From NCBI RefSeq assembly GCF_001310815.1, contig NZ_BAZK01000009.1:62001-126000 (forward strand): a stretch of DNA of 64,000 nt, given 5' to 3'. Shown piece by piece: positions 44,672 to 53,877 of this stretch; within the stretch, counting starts at the first letter, position 1, and each line of letters begins with the position of its first letter. A program made the position numbers and the translations under genes. Under the pieces are notes generated by a model, which saw only the letters and a program-made list of their open reading frames with translations, was not told the origin of the DNA and did no database searches. Source of the stretch: Pseudovibrio denitrificans JCM 12308. GTDB taxonomy: Bacteria > Pseudomonadota > Alphaproteobacteria > Rhizobiales > Stappiaceae.

Positions 44672-44694
44672 ATTGGATACAATAATATGATTTG
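44672..44694. promoter_or_regulatory. Candidate GntR operator upstream of the deaminase gene
   Basis: ATTGGATACAATAATATGAT followed by TTG. It matches 40,261-40,283 with two changes and lies 40 bp before the start codon at 44,632. Confidence 0.6.
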
Positions 44695-44699
44695 CGTGT

Positions 44700-45332
44700 C
44701 TACCTGAATTTGAAAAGAGCTTTTGTGACGTGTTGAGGTATTAATTGCTTGCGGGCGTAAACTTCTTGAGCGGTGTATCTTCTTGCTGCGCTAGGTACGT
44801 ATTCGAAAACGCTTGATCGGTTGTGCCTCAGCATGCCCGTTGTTGGTCCTAGGCATCCTAAAGTAGTCATCCTAGTTATCAATTTTAACGCTGCAACGGA
44901 CGACTGCTTTGGTCTGCAAAGAGGCTTCTTGCTCTTCTAAAAAGCGGTTCCCAGGGCCCTCACAATTCTGCTAGCCGGGAGCTACTAGAGGTTGAGAGTA
45001 AGTTGTGACTAAGAATAAGGTAATAACGTCGGCTTGCTTGCCGATAGTCCTCTGTGTGCTCTCGTGAGCGAACCTACTTCTCCTTCACAACCGATCTGAA
45101 CAACTGTGGGTCCTTCCCAGCCCTTCCTCGTCCTACGGGGAGTTCAGCAGAGCAGGGCTTGCGCTTGTGTGGGGTTTGCGGAGGCTTGGTGTTTATGTTC
45201 ATGTTGTTGTTCTCATGTTCTAACCCCGCTAATCTTATGGGTTTATGGGATTTTTCACCTTCATCTCATTGACAGTTTAAACAATCCATCGCATGGTTTA
45301 AGCGAGGCGTCGAAACCTCTCACAGAGCGGTC
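44700..45332. other. Gene-free stretch at the right side of the island
   Basis: No gene I can support. Short frames here have no recognisable domain or good ribosome-binding site. TTGACA at about 45,269 and the terminator-like hairpin at 45,333 bound a possible small transcript. Confidence 0.4.
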
Positions 45333-45360
45333 ACCGCTGCCGTTTACAGGCGGTCTTTTT
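45333..45360 (+). terminator. Terminator-like hairpin
   Basis: ACCGC ... GCGGT with a short additional stem, followed by TCTTTTT. No plus-strand gene precedes it, so it may end a small RNA or act inside the leader of the gene at 45,543. Confidence 0.5.
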
Positions 45361-45402
45361 GTGTCTGGAGTTAGGTCTTCAAACACAAACTCTCGCTTAT
45401 GG

Positions 45403-45476
45403 GCGGGAGGGCGGTGAATACAATACTTTGCGGGGGAATAAACCCGCCTGTCTCTGTCAGGTTTCGAACCTCCCGC
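45403..45476 (+). other. Foldable leader before the small island gene
   Basis: GCGGGAGG (45,403-45,410) pairs perfectly with CCTCCCGC (45,469-45,476) and encloses a second hairpin GCGGG/CCCGC (45,430-45,447). This gives a closed multi-branch shape 66 bp before the next gene. It may be a regulatory RNA element; no known class is recognised. Confidence 0.35.
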
Positions 45477-45542
45477 TCGCCAGTGGGTTGTCGAAAGCCT
45501 TCTGCTGAGTGGTTTGTTCAACAAGCCGACAGAGAGGGCTTA

Positions 45543-45812
45543 ATGATGACTGATACTGGAAAAGAGAAATGTGCCCATACGTCCCTTCGCAATGAAGTGG
45601 ATCAGCTTCGCTTATCAAGCAATCACCTCAAAAATCTAGTTTATTCCATGAGCGTGGTGATGAGTGAACGTATGGAACACACTCAGGAATATGAAGCGTT
45701 GCTGACGCTGTTTGATACTGTGCGCACTCACATCAATGATGTGCAGGAAAGCGGTGAGAAGATTTCCGAGCTGCTTGATCCCTGTGCACTGGAAATCTCT
45801 AAAAGCAAGTAA
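45543..45812 (+). CDS. Small hypothetical protein of the island
   Basis: 89 aa (MMTDTGKEKCAHTSLRNEVD onwards). Mostly helical and charged, with a probable coiled coil (LRLSSNHLKNLVYSMSVVMS) and an acidic end (ESGEKISELLDPCALEI). GAGAGGG lies upstream of the two adjacent ATGs. A terminator at 45,852-45,884 follows. I do not recognise the family; its place next to a Rep-like gene suggests an element function. Confidence 0.6.
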   Translation: MMTDTGKEKCAHTSLRNEVDQLRLSSNHLKNLVYSMSVVMSERMEHTQEYEALLTLFDTVRTHINDVQESGEKISELLDPCALEISKSK

Positions 45813-45851
45813 GTTGGAATGATGAGAGGCTTGCCTCTTAAGGAATATTCT

Positions 45852-45884
45852 GGCTTGGGAAGCGTGAGCTTCTCAGGCCTTTTT
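45852..45884 (+). terminator. Rho-independent terminator of the small island gene
   Basis: An interrupted stem GGC-TTGG-GAAGC / GCTTC-TCAG-GCC with a GTGA loop, followed by TTTTT. It lies 40 bp after the stop at 45,812. Confidence 0.65.
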
Positions 45885-45926
45885 AGTGTGTGGCCGCTGA
45901 GGTGCCCAAAGTACTGAGAAGGGCAT

Positions 45927-46652
45927 TCACTGATGGAGTGCTGCTTGGCTGCGTTCTAATCGTTGCCTTTCTTTTGCAACTTCTTCTTTCAAGAACCAAT
46001 GGCCGGTTTCACCGTCATGTTTCGAGAGTTTTTGGGATAAGGCCTTTCTCTTTGAGGTCTTACAAAGAACCTCAAAGAGTGGGTCTGATACTGAGATAAA
46101 CTTGGATGTTCGATTGAGTATCTGCATTGCTGCTGCTTTGGCGCTAGATGATACTGATTGAAGTTCACCTGTATTATTATTTGTATATTTATCTTTATTT
46201 CGTGGTGCTCTCACGTCACCCTTTCGCTGCTCATTTTGGCATGTTTTTTGGTCTTTTTTGTCACTGCAACCGTGTTCAGGCCGCGAGTTTGGTACGACCA
46301 TAGGTGCTCTGCTGTCACGTTTTTCATCCCCTATAGGACAGAAGGCATAACGATTGCTTTGCCCACGACCACGTGCGCGTTGAGCTTTAAAATATCCAGC
46401 TTGTTCTAGCTTCTTCAAAGCCCGGATCACTGTTCTTCTGCTGGTGCCTGCATCCTCTTCAAGGCGAGAGATGCTTGGCCAGGCATCTCCGGTCTTTGTA
46501 TTGAAGTAGTCGCACAGCGCGATCCCCACGACCTTCTCTGAAGCAGAAAAGTTATGATCCCGGCACAGCTTGCTAATCCAGACAGCTTTGTCGCTGTATT
46601 GGATGGTTAAGCTGTTACAATGCTGTATCTTACCAGTTGAGCCACTCATCAT
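45927..46652 (-). CDS. Winged-helix replication/regulatory protein of the mobile element
   Basis: About 241 aa from ATG 46,652 (or 46,649), with GGGGGAGGAA just upstream. The N-terminal domain is a helix-turn-helix_36 type: WISKLCRDHNFSASEKVVGI, then WPSISRLEEDAGTSRRTVIR and ALKKLEQAGYF. This is common in plasmid and phage replication or control proteins. The central part is Lys- and Asn-rich and probably disordered; the C-terminus is helical. It sits next to the right attachment repeat, opposite in the island to the integrase genes. Confidence 0.7.
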   Translation of the reverse strand: MMSGSTGKIQHCNSLTIQYSDKAVWISKLCRDHNFSASEKVVGIALCDYFNTKTGDAWPSISRLEEDAGTSRRTVIRALKKLEQAGYFKAQRARGRGQSNRYAFCPIGDEKRDSRAPMVVPNSRPEHGCSDKKDQKTCQNEQRKGDVRAPRNKDKYTNNNTGELQSVSSSAKAAAMQILNRTSKFISVSDPLFEVLCKTSKRKALSQKLSKHDGETGHWFLKEEVAKERQRLERSQAALHQ

Positions 46653-46772
46653 TTCCTCCCCCACTTCAGCAGGCGAGAAACCTTTGACAAAATTCGCCCT
46701 GTTATTTGACGTTTAAATAGCGGTTTGACGTTTTGTACGGATCTAAGCCATTGGAAAATAGACAAGAGTTCA

Positions 46773-46834
46773 GGATTGAAAATCCGCGTGTCGGTGGTTC
46801 GAATCCGCCTCCGGGCACCACTTATCTCCTTGAA
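46773..46834. repeat. Right attachment repeat (attR), 62 bp
   Basis: An exact copy of 10,489-10,550, carrying the tRNA-Phe 3' part with CCA but no 5' half. It marks the right border of the 36-kb island. Confidence 0.9.
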
Positions 46835-46990
46835 TTACTAGATAATAAACTAAGCATTCGCTCAGATTTCTCAAGGTTTGACACTTTTTTTCGGCATGGT
46901 TTGACACTTTTGCTCCAACCGCTTGCTGAACTCTTCCCCGCGCAGAGTGATTTCCTTCTCAAAACGGACAGCAATATCCGACATGCTTTC
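46835..46990 (-). pseudogene. 3'-terminal remnant of a second tRNA-Phe integrase
   Basis: Aligns to 10,551-10,706, the 3' part of the intact integrase gene, at a little over 90% by eye, with one extra T in a T-run. It lies outside the island border and stops 8 bp before the kdgK stop codon. It is the trace of an older element that used the same tRNA before the present island entered. Confidence 0.85.
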
Positions 46991-46997
46991 TCGCTTC

Positions 46998-47957
46998 TCA
47001 GTTCCTTTGGTGTAGGGAGACACTATGTTCGAATTTGCTTCCGGCGGTTTTGATTATCGCTCCTTTAAACTGAACTACATTAGCCGCGATGGAATGAGCC
47101 TCTTTCGCTGCTTCAGATGTTGTTCGCTCTAACAATCTTGAACCAACATATCCTGCGGCAAACGAGTCTCCTGCTCCGGTGGTATCGACTGGGATAATGT
47201 CGCTTTGTGGGGAGACGGTGGTTTTCTCTCCGTCCTTTAAGATCAAGCAATCATTACCGCCATCTTTTACGACAACCTCTGTTGAACCCCATGAAGACCA
47301 AGTGGTTGCGATCATATCTTTTGATGTCCGTTCCCAAAGAGTGATGTGATCTTCCTTTGAGACAAGCGCGATATCAGCTAGCTTTGCAAGTTGTTTATTG
47401 GTTTGGCGGCAAATGTCATTATCAGGCCACAGGTCTGCCCGGTAGTTGGGGTCGTAGGCGATGAGGCAATGTGGTTTCACAATATGTAGCGCTTCAATCA
47501 GATTGTGTCGTTGTACTTCATCCAGAATGGCGAGTGATATACCGGAGAGGTACAGGCAATCGTAGGATACCAATAGCTCAGCAATTCTTGCGGAGGTCCA
47601 GCGGTCAAACATGTGGCGGGCGGCAGATGCTGAGCGCCAATAATGGAAGTAGCGCTCACCAGAAGCGTCGTTTTCGATTATGTAAAGGCCGGGCGTACGC
47701 CCCTCAATGCATTGAAGCGCATTCGTGCGGATACCTTCGCTTTCAAATGCAGCAACCATTTTTTGACTGTATGTGTCACTTCCTACACCTGTAATATAAG
47801 AGACATCCAGTTCGTCGCTGAACAGATGCGCCAGATAAACTGCAGTATTGAAGGTGTCTCCAGCAAAAGACTGCTTGAACAAACCGTTTGCTGTTGAAGT
47901 AAGTTCCAGCATGCATTCTCCAATGCAGGCGATGGATTTTCTTTTTGGATTTAACAT
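46998..47957 (-). CDS. kdgK: 2-keto-3-deoxygluconate kinase (PfkB family)
   Basis: Phosphorylates KDG to KDPG, the entry to the lower Entner-Doudoroff route. 319 aa from ATG 47,957 (MLNPKRKSIACIGECMLELT). The PfkB signature PVDTTGAGDSFAAGYVG holds the catalytic Asp, and the substrate loop is FKQSFAGDTFNTAVYLAHL. The last 13 or so residues (SKFEHSVSLHQRN) look unlike the family and run up to the integrase remnant, so the native C-terminus may have been replaced. It is the last gene of the uxa operon. A frameshifted paralogue lies at 56,988. Confidence 0.9.
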   Translation of the reverse strand: MLNPKRKSIACIGECMLELTSTANGLFKQSFAGDTFNTAVYLAHLFSDELDVSYITGVGSDTYSQKMVAAFESEGIRTNALQCIEGRTPGLYIIENDASGERYFHYWRSASAARHMFDRWTSARIAELLVSYDCLYLSGISLAILDEVQRHNLIEALHIVKPHCLIAYDPNYRADLWPDNDICRQTNKQLAKLADIALVSKEDHITLWERTSKDMIATTWSSWGSTEVVVKDGGNDCLILKDGEKTTVSPQSDIIPVDTTGAGDSFAAGYVGSRLLERTTSEAAKEAHSIAANVVQFKGAIIKTAGSKFEHSVSLHQRN

Positions 47958-48039
47958 TGAGAGGCCCGTACACAACATCAGCAAAAGGTGAAAAAATGAA
48001 CAGCCAACGATGCCTGTGATCATGTTGGCTGTATCAATG

Positions 48040-49458
48040 CTAGAGAGCGATATTCAGTTCAAAATAGCGATTTGCATTGTTGAAACTGATATCCTGAACC
48101 ATGCCACCAAGCAGCTTCATATCTTTTGGCGCTTCGCCATCAATCACCCAGGTGCCGATCATGTTACAGAGGATTCGACGGAAGTACTCGTGGCGGGTGT
48201 ACGACAAGAAAGATCGACTATCTGTCAGCATTCCTATGAAACGTGACAGCAGGCCAAGTTGGGATAACTGCTCCATTTGACGCAACATGCCGTCTTTTTG
48301 GTCGTTAAACCACCAGCCAGACCCAAATTGGATTTTGCCTGGAATCCCACCACCCTGGAAATTGCCGCACATGGTTGCAAGCACTTCATTGTCTCTTGGA
48401 TTAAGCGCATAAAGGATTGTTTTCGGCAGAGCGTCTTCTTCGTCAAGTCTATTGAGCAGTCTACTAAGTGGTTGTGCGATCAGGCCGTCATTGATGCTGT
48501 CGAAGCCAGTATCTGGTCCCAACAGGCTCAACATACGGGAGCTGTTATTGCGAAGTGCACCAATATGATACTGCATGGCCCAACCGCGGTGCGCATATTC
48601 CTTGCCCAGATAGATCAAGACGGCTGTTTTAAATGCTGCGGCTTCTTTTTCACTGACGAAGGAACCGGAAAGGCGGTTTGAAAGGATGTTGTTGAGCTCA
48701 GCTTCAGAGGCTTCTTCATAAACAACTGTATCGAGAGCATGATCGGAGATTGTGCAGCCGTGCGCTGCAAAGTGGTCTAGCCGCTTAGACAGTGCAGCAC
48801 ACAAATCTGCGAAGCTATTGATTTCAGTATCAGACACTTCAGAGAGCTTGGCGATGTAATCGACATAGCCTGTTGCGTTGATCAGAAATGACTTATCGGG
48901 GCGCCAGGATGGGTTCATCCTAATAGAAAAACTATTGTCTTCCGCTGTTTTCTTATGCGCCCTTAGATCATCAATTGGATCGTCAGTTGTACCAACCATA
49001 CGCACATTCATTTTTCTCATGATGGAGCGTGCTGAAAACTCCGGTGAGGCCAGCATTTCATTTGCACGGTTCCAGATATTCTCAGCTGTAGCGCCATTTA
49101 ACAAACTATCATCAATTCCGAAGGGGCGGCGGAGCTCCAAATGTGTCCAGTGATAAAGCGGGTTGCCGATGGTTGCTGGTACAGTTTCAGCCCATTTCTG
49201 GAACTTTTCACGGTCAGATATGTCTTTGCCAGTGCAATACTTCTCTTCAACACCATTGGCACGCATAGCACGCCATTTGTAGTGATCTCCTTTGAGCCAG
49301 ATCTCTCCGAGATTTGCGAACTGATAGTCGTCAGCAACTTGCTCTGGCGGCAGATGACAATGGTAATCAATGATCGGCATATCCTTCGCGAAGTCATGAT
49401 AAAGCTCGCGTGCGACTTCAGAATGAAGAAGGAAATCGTCAGTTAGAAAAGTGGTCAT
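48040..49458 (-). CDS. uxaC: Glucuronate/galacturonate isomerase
   Basis: Isomerises glucuronate to fructuronate and galacturonate to tagaturonate. 472 aa from ATG 49,458 ([20 protein letters not shown]). Metal-site motif [16 protein letters not shown] near residue 30; [11 protein letters not shown] and [11 protein letters not shown] are family landmarks. An upstream in-frame extension has no family match and is left out. It lies between uxaB and kdgK. Confidence 0.95.
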   Translation of the reverse strand: MTTFLTDDFLLHSEVARELYHDFAKDMPIIDYHCHLPPEQVADDYQFANLGEIWLKGDHYKWRAMRANGVEEKYCTGKDISDREKFQKWAETVPATIGNPLYHWTHLELRRPFGIDDSLLNGATAENIWNRANEMLASPEFSARSIMRKMNVRMVGTTDDPIDDLRAHKKTAEDNSFSIRMNPSWRPDKSFLINATGYVDYIAKLSEVSDTEINSFADLCAALSKRLDHFAAHGCTISDHALDTVVYEEASEAELNNILSNRLSGSFVSEKEAAAFKTAVLIYLGKEYAHRGWAMQYHIGALRNNSSRMLSLLGPDTGFDSINDGLIAQPLSRLLNRLDEEDALPKTILYALNPRDNEVLATMCGNFQGGGIPGKIQFGSGWWFNDQKDGMLRQMEQLSQLGLLSRFIGMLTDSRSFLSYTRHEYFRRILCNMIGTWVIDGEAPKDMKLLGGMVQDISFNNANRYFELNIAL

Positions 49459-49499
49459 TTTGATACTTTCAGCTGGAGAAATATCGGGATCTGGAACAG

Positions 49500-50969
49500 T
49501 TAGGAAGATGCAGCACCAGTCCAATCCGCTAGGCGATCAAGCGTGAATGGTTCAGCTTGAAGGAATGCAAGTGCTTCAAGTATCAAAGCCACTAAAGCAT
49601 CACTTACAATAGACTTGCCCCAGAACGCTTCTTCACTGAGAAACGCTCGGATCATAATGTCTGTGCCTTCTGTAACTTGCAGAGTGTTGAGCGTCCCAAA
49701 GCGCTCGAGGACTTCGTCAGCGTCACGGGCTGGAAGTTCCTCAGCGTGCTTGAAAGCGCCAGTATAGAAAGTCAGCCACGCAGCAAGAGAAAGTGCCATG
49801 TATCGAGGAGGCTTGCCCTTGGCGGCAGTATAGCTTTCAAATCGCGGAAGATTTCGGGTTTGAAACTTTGCAATGCCATTGAGCGATATGTCATGCCAGC
49901 GATGCTTAATGTATGGATTGGAGAAGCGGCGCAGGACCTCGTCGCTAAATGCGCTCAGTTCATCTTTCGGCAATGAGAGGAATGGGATGATTTCCTCCTG
50001 CAACATACCTTCCAGAAATGCTCTGCCGACAGGATGTTCGAGTGCTGACTGCACGGTTTCAGTTTGAGAAAGTAATGCGAGCGGGCAAAACCCAGTGTGA
50101 GCGCCATTGAGGATTGCCACCTTTCGCTCTTTGTAGCCATCTGCATTGGAAGTTATCAGTGTGCCGTTGTCATACTCTCCCAAAGGTAAGAGTAACTCAG
50201 GTTGATCTTCTCGTTTCTCAATGACAAGAAAATGAAAGAGCTCTGCAGTCACCATCAAAGGGTCTTCATAGCCAAGCTCTGCCTCAAATGTCTTCGCTTC
50301 ATCACGAGGATAACCTGGAACAATGCGATCAACGAGCGTGTTGTAAAATGCAGAATGTGTACTGATCCAGTTGACGAACTCTGTTGGTAGTTTCCAATCA
50401 CGAGCATGCTGGAGGACAATCTCTTCAAGAGTGTCCCCGTTCTTTTCTATCAACTCACATGGCAAGAACTGAAAACCAAGCGCGCCTGAGCCACCGCAGC
50501 TGTGGAAGCGCTCTAGGAGTAGCCTCGTTACTTTTGCAGGAAATGAAACTGGCGGTTCATCCTGAAGCTCACAGTCGGGCACATAAGTGATGCCTGCCTC
50601 TGTGGTGTTGGAGATAACCGTTGCAAAATCTGAGTTTCTCGCGAGAGCAAGAACATCATGCCACTCGCTGGCTGCTGACATTTCTTTTCGAACACATGCG
50701 ACCTGACGAATGTCAGAAACTGGTTTCCCTTCCCGATCAACCCCACGAGTGATTGCGGTGTATGCGCCGTCAGACTCATTGAGTGAGAATGGGATTCCAC
50801 CGTCAATGGGCCGGACCACAACAACACCAAAGTCAGTACCTGCGCGTTCATTCATACGATCAATTTTCCAATCCATGAAAGCGCGTAGGAAGTTACCTTC
50901 TCCGAACTGGATCACTCTTGGTGTTGGGCGAGGACGACCTGCCAGGTTTTTCTCTGAGATACGGTTCAT
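49500..50969 (-). CDS. uxaB: Tagaturonate reductase (altronate oxidoreductase)
   Basis: NADH-dependent reduction of tagaturonate to altronate. 489-aa polyol-specific long-chain dehydrogenase: the start [20 protein letters not shown] is typical of UxaB. It has [10 protein letters not shown] in the Rossmann half and [19 protein letters not shown] in the catalytic half, where the Lys and Asn-His lie. A fructuronate reductase (UxuB) would look different at the N-terminus. Spacing to uxaA and uxaC is 27 and 41 bp. Confidence 0.92.
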   Translation of the reverse strand: MNRISEKNLAGRPRPTPRVIQFGEGNFLRAFMDWKIDRMNERAGTDFGVVVVRPIDGGIPFSLNESDGAYTAITRGVDREGKPVSDIRQVACVRKEMSAASEWHDVLALARNSDFATVISNTTEAGITYVPDCELQDEPPVSFPAKVTRLLLERFHSCGGSGALGFQFLPCELIEKNGDTLEEIVLQHARDWKLPTEFVNWISTHSAFYNTLVDRIVPGYPRDEAKTFEAELGYEDPLMVTAELFHFLVIEKREDQPELLLPLGEYDNGTLITSNADGYKERKVAILNGAHTGFCPLALLSQTETVQSALEHPVGRAFLEGMLQEEIIPFLSLPKDELSAFSDEVLRRFSNPYIKHRWHDISLNGIAKFQTRNLPRFESYTAAKGKPPRYMALSLAAWLTFYTGAFKHAEELPARDADEVLERFGTLNTLQVTEGTDIMIRAFLSEEAFWGKSIVSDALVALILEALAFLQAEPFTLDRLADWTGAASS

Positions 50970-50996
50970 AAATCTATCTCCTTGTGATGTTTCCAG

Positions 50997-52463
50997 CTAC
51001 AGAGTGACGCCCGTCTTGAAGATGACGATCTCTTGCATACGATTGATTTCATTGAGTGTCTGTTTGCCGCTGGCGACTTGCATTAAGTAGTCTGCAAAGT
51101 CAGTGCACAGCTCATCCATATCCGTATCGTCGTGAACCAGCGTGCCTGCTGAAAAATCGATCCAGTGCTTCTTCCGATCAGCAAGCTCAGTGTTGGAAGC
51201 GACTTTTACGGTTGGAACGACAGTCCCAAGAGGGTTGCCGCGACCAGTTGTAAACAGCACCATATGACAGCCCGCGGCTGCCAGAGACGTGATCGCCGTT
51301 CCATCATTTCCGGGAGCTTCCAGAAGGTTCAGTCCGTTCTTGCTTAAGCGATCCTGATAGCGCAGTACGTCTGTAACGATCGAAGTACCTGCTTTCTGCG
51401 TGCACCCAAGAGACTTCTCTTCTAGCGTGGTGATCCCACCCTCTTTGTTGCCGGGCGATGGGTTCTCATAAATGGGCTGATCGTGGTCGATGTAATACTG
51501 CTTGAAGTCATTAATCAGTGAAACGATGTCAGCAAACACAGACTGGTTTTCAGCGCGCTTCATCAAGATACGTTCAGCACCGAACATTTCAGGCACTTCT
51601 GTAAGAACTGTGGTACCACCTCTGCTGCAAAGCCAATCGGACAAAGCGCCCAGCAATGGGTTTGCCGTTATGCCAGAGAACCCGTCGGAACCTCCGCATT
51701 TCAAACCAATCCGCAAACGATCAACACCTACCGGCACACGTTTGTCGGAGCTCAGAATGCCTGCAAGATCCTGCAGGTGGCGGTATGCGGTTTCGAACTC
51801 ATTTTCAGTTTCTTGGGCGACCATGCAGCGCAGACGTGATTGATCGGGCATCTCCAGGTTTTCGAGGAACTCGGTAAGCGTGTTGTTCTCACAGCCGAGC
51901 CCCATCACCAGAACGCCACCTGCATTCGGATGCATGACCAGATTTTGCAGAATTGTGCGCGTATTAACGTGATCATCACCAAGCTGGGAGCATCCAAAAG
52001 GATGCGCCAACACAGTTACTTGGGTGCCTTCAGGAAGTTCTTCGCTGCGTTCAAACTGACGTGCAACGGCTTGGGCAACACCATTTACGCAGCCAACAAG
52101 TGGCACAATCCAAAGATCATTACGAATGCCAATGTCGCCGTTTGCTCGTTCAAATGCCAAAATCTGCGGAACTTTTATCTCACGTTCCCGTTGCTCTGGT
52201 GCACCTGAGTATGTGTAAGTCTCGTCGGTCCTAAGTCCGGTCTTTAAGTTATGTGAGTGAATATGGTCTCCGCATTTGATTGCCGAGCGCGCACGTCCAA
52301 TGGAAGCGCCATACTTGATGACATGCTCACCTTCAGCAATGTCAGCTCGTGCAATCTTGTGACCTGCAGGTATATCTTGAAGGAGGCTAACGCCTTCAAT
52401 AACTTCATTTTTCTTGAACGACTTCAAAGCAACGAGAACAGTATCATCGCGATGAATTTGCAT
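50997..52463 (-). CDS. uxaA: Altronate dehydratase
   Basis: Dehydrates altronate to KDG. 488 aa from ATG 52,463; an in-frame GTG 4 codons earlier is less likely. The N-terminal SAF domain (MQIHRDDTVLVALKSFKKNE) is fused to the large catalytic domain, with HPFGCSQLGDDH, GLGCENNTLTEFLE, GLKCGGSDGFSGITANP and the C-terminal TTGRGNPLGTVVPTVKV. Both domains are on one chain, as in Escherichia coli UxaA. Confidence 0.95.
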   Translation of the reverse strand: MQIHRDDTVLVALKSFKKNEVIEGVSLLQDIPAGHKIARADIAEGEHVIKYGASIGRARSAIKCGDHIHSHNLKTGLRTDETYTYSGAPEQREREIKVPQILAFERANGDIGIRNDLWIVPLVGCVNGVAQAVARQFERSEELPEGTQVTVLAHPFGCSQLGDDHVNTRTILQNLVMHPNAGGVLVMGLGCENNTLTEFLENLEMPDQSRLRCMVAQETENEFETAYRHLQDLAGILSSDKRVPVGVDRLRIGLKCGGSDGFSGITANPLLGALSDWLCSRGGTTVLTEVPEMFGAERILMKRAENQSVFADIVSLINDFKQYYIDHDQPIYENPSPGNKEGGITTLEEKSLGCTQKAGTSIVTDVLRYQDRLSKNGLNLLEAPGNDGTAITSLAAAGCHMVLFTTGRGNPLGTVVPTVKVASNTELADRKKHWIDFSAGTLVHDDTDMDELCTDFADYLMQVASGKQTLNEINRMQEIVIFKTGVTL

Positions 52464-52542
52464 GTGGGATCTCACGGTGACTCCAGACCATGTCTATCCG
52501 TGCAACAAACACGGGCTTTTCGCTGATTTTGAGGGAGGGGTT

Positions 52543-52566
52543 TGAAGGGTGACAGTGCACCCTTCA
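52543..52566. terminator. Intercistronic hairpin between dctM and uxaA
   Basis: A perfect 9-bp stem TGAAGGGTG/CACCCTTCA with a 6-nt loop and no T-run, between the transporter and enzyme parts of the operon. Confidence 0.55.
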
Positions 52567-52572
52567 TGCTGG

Positions 52573-53877
52573 TCAGTGCATTCCAAACAGACCCGGTAAG
52601 AAGAGTGAGAGCTCTGGAATGTAAATGATAGCTAGCAGCGCAATCAGTAGAGCACCGAAGAATGGCAGCATTGGTCGGATCATGTCGTGTAGTTTGACAT
52701 CTGAAACCGAACAACCGACGAACAGCGCCGCTCCAACGGGTGGAGTGCACAAGCCGATACACAGGTTTGCGACCAACATAATCCCAAAATGCACTGGATC
52801 CATGCCCAGATCTTTTGCAATTGGCAGAAAGATCGGAGTGAAGATGAGAACGGCTGGTGTCATGTCCATGAACACACCAACGATCAACAAGATCACATTA
52901 ATGATGAGCAAGATGACTATAGGGTTCTCAGAGATCGCCAGCAGTGCATCTGTAATCATGTAAGGAATGTCGGCGCGGGTCATAACCCAGGACATACCAA
53001 TGGAGATTGCGATAAGCACCATCACGATCGATGTGGTGACGACAGCTTCCAAAAGCAGTTTGGGCAGCTGATGTAGTTTGATCTCGCGGTACACGATCAC
53101 AGAGAGAAAGAACGCATAAACTACCGCAATTGCTGAAGCTTCAGTTGCTGTAAACACGCCGCCCAGAATTCCACCCATCACAATAATGACGAGCAAAAGG
53201 CTTGGTATCGCATCCCACGTCACTTTCAAGGCTTGCTTGAGCGTTGGACGCTCGGCGACCGGATACCCACGTCGTTTTGCAATGAAGCTGCCAACCACCA
53301 TAAGGCTCAGCCCCATGAGAATACCCGGCAAGTAACCAGCCATAAACAGTGTTGCAACTGACACACCACCCGCGGTGAGTGCGTAGATGATCAATACGTT
53401 GGAGGGAGGAATGAGCAGACCAGTAATGCAGGAAGTGACGTTCACTGCTGCAGAGTAAGCGGGGTGATAGCCTGACTTCTTCTGCAATGGCGCCATCGTG
53501 CCACCAACCGCAGCTGCCGCCGCTGTTGCTGAACCTGAGATCGATCCAAACAACATGTTCGCCATGACATTAACGTGTGCAAGCGAACCCGGCATGCGAC
53601 CAACCAGGATCTGAGAGAAGTTTATCAGGCGTATAGCAATACCGCCGCTGTTCATCAGCACGCCAGCAAGAATGAAGAATGGAATTGCCAGAAGCGCAAA
53701 GCTATCCAATCCAGCAACCATGCGCTGACTGATGACGGCAAGGATTACCTCTAAAGGCATCATCATAGCGCCGGCGATGATTGCAGAAACCCCAAGAGAA
53801 AACGCAATCGGAACGCCTGTAAAGACAAGAAAGAAGAAAGACCCAAACAGAGCCAGAGCAACATACCATTCCATCAC
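52573..53877 (-). CDS. dctM: TRAP transporter large permease (hexuronate)
   Basis: 434-aa integral membrane protein with about 12 helices, the ion-coupled channel subunit of a TRAP importer. Typical pieces: FFFLVFTGVPIAFSLGVSAI, GSISGSATAAAAAVGGTMAP and IPPSNVLIIYALTAGGVSVA. It overlaps the small permease gene by 4 bases and is followed by uxaA. The operon implies galacturonate or glucuronate as ligand. Confidence 0.95.
   Translation of the reverse strand: MMEWYVALALFGSFFFLVFTGVPIAFSLGVSAIIAGAMMMPLEVILAVISQRMVAGLDSFALLAIPFFILAGVLMNSGGIAIRLINFSQILVGRMPGSLAHVNVMANMLFGSISGSATAAAAAVGGTMAPLQKKSGYHPAYSAAVNVTSCITGLLIPPSNVLIIYALTAGGVSVATLFMAGYLPGILMGLSLMVVGSFIAKRRGYPVAERPTLKQALKVTWDAIPSLLLVIIVMGGILGGVFTATEASAIAVVYAFFLSVIVYREIKLHQLPKLLLEAVVTTSIVMVLIAISIGMSWVMTRADIPYMITDALLAISENPIVILLIINVILLIVGVFMDMTPAVLIFTPIFLPIAKDLGMDPVHFGIMLVANLCIGLCTPPVGAALFVGCSVSDVKLHDMIRPMLPFFGALLIALLAIIYIPELSLFLPGLFGMH

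Noticed and set aside
44700-44882. A 60-codon minus-strand frame as a small gene or transposase fragment
   Set aside because: No domain, no good ribosome-binding site and no inverted repeats or target duplications around it.
45403-45480. A tRNA-like gene because of the TTTCGAACC sequence
   Set aside because: T-arm and acceptor pairings do not form; only a nested hairpin arrangement is supported.
46733-47053. A 106-codon plus-strand frame over the right repeat
   Set aside because: It reads through tRNA and integrase-remnant DNA and has no independent coding signal.
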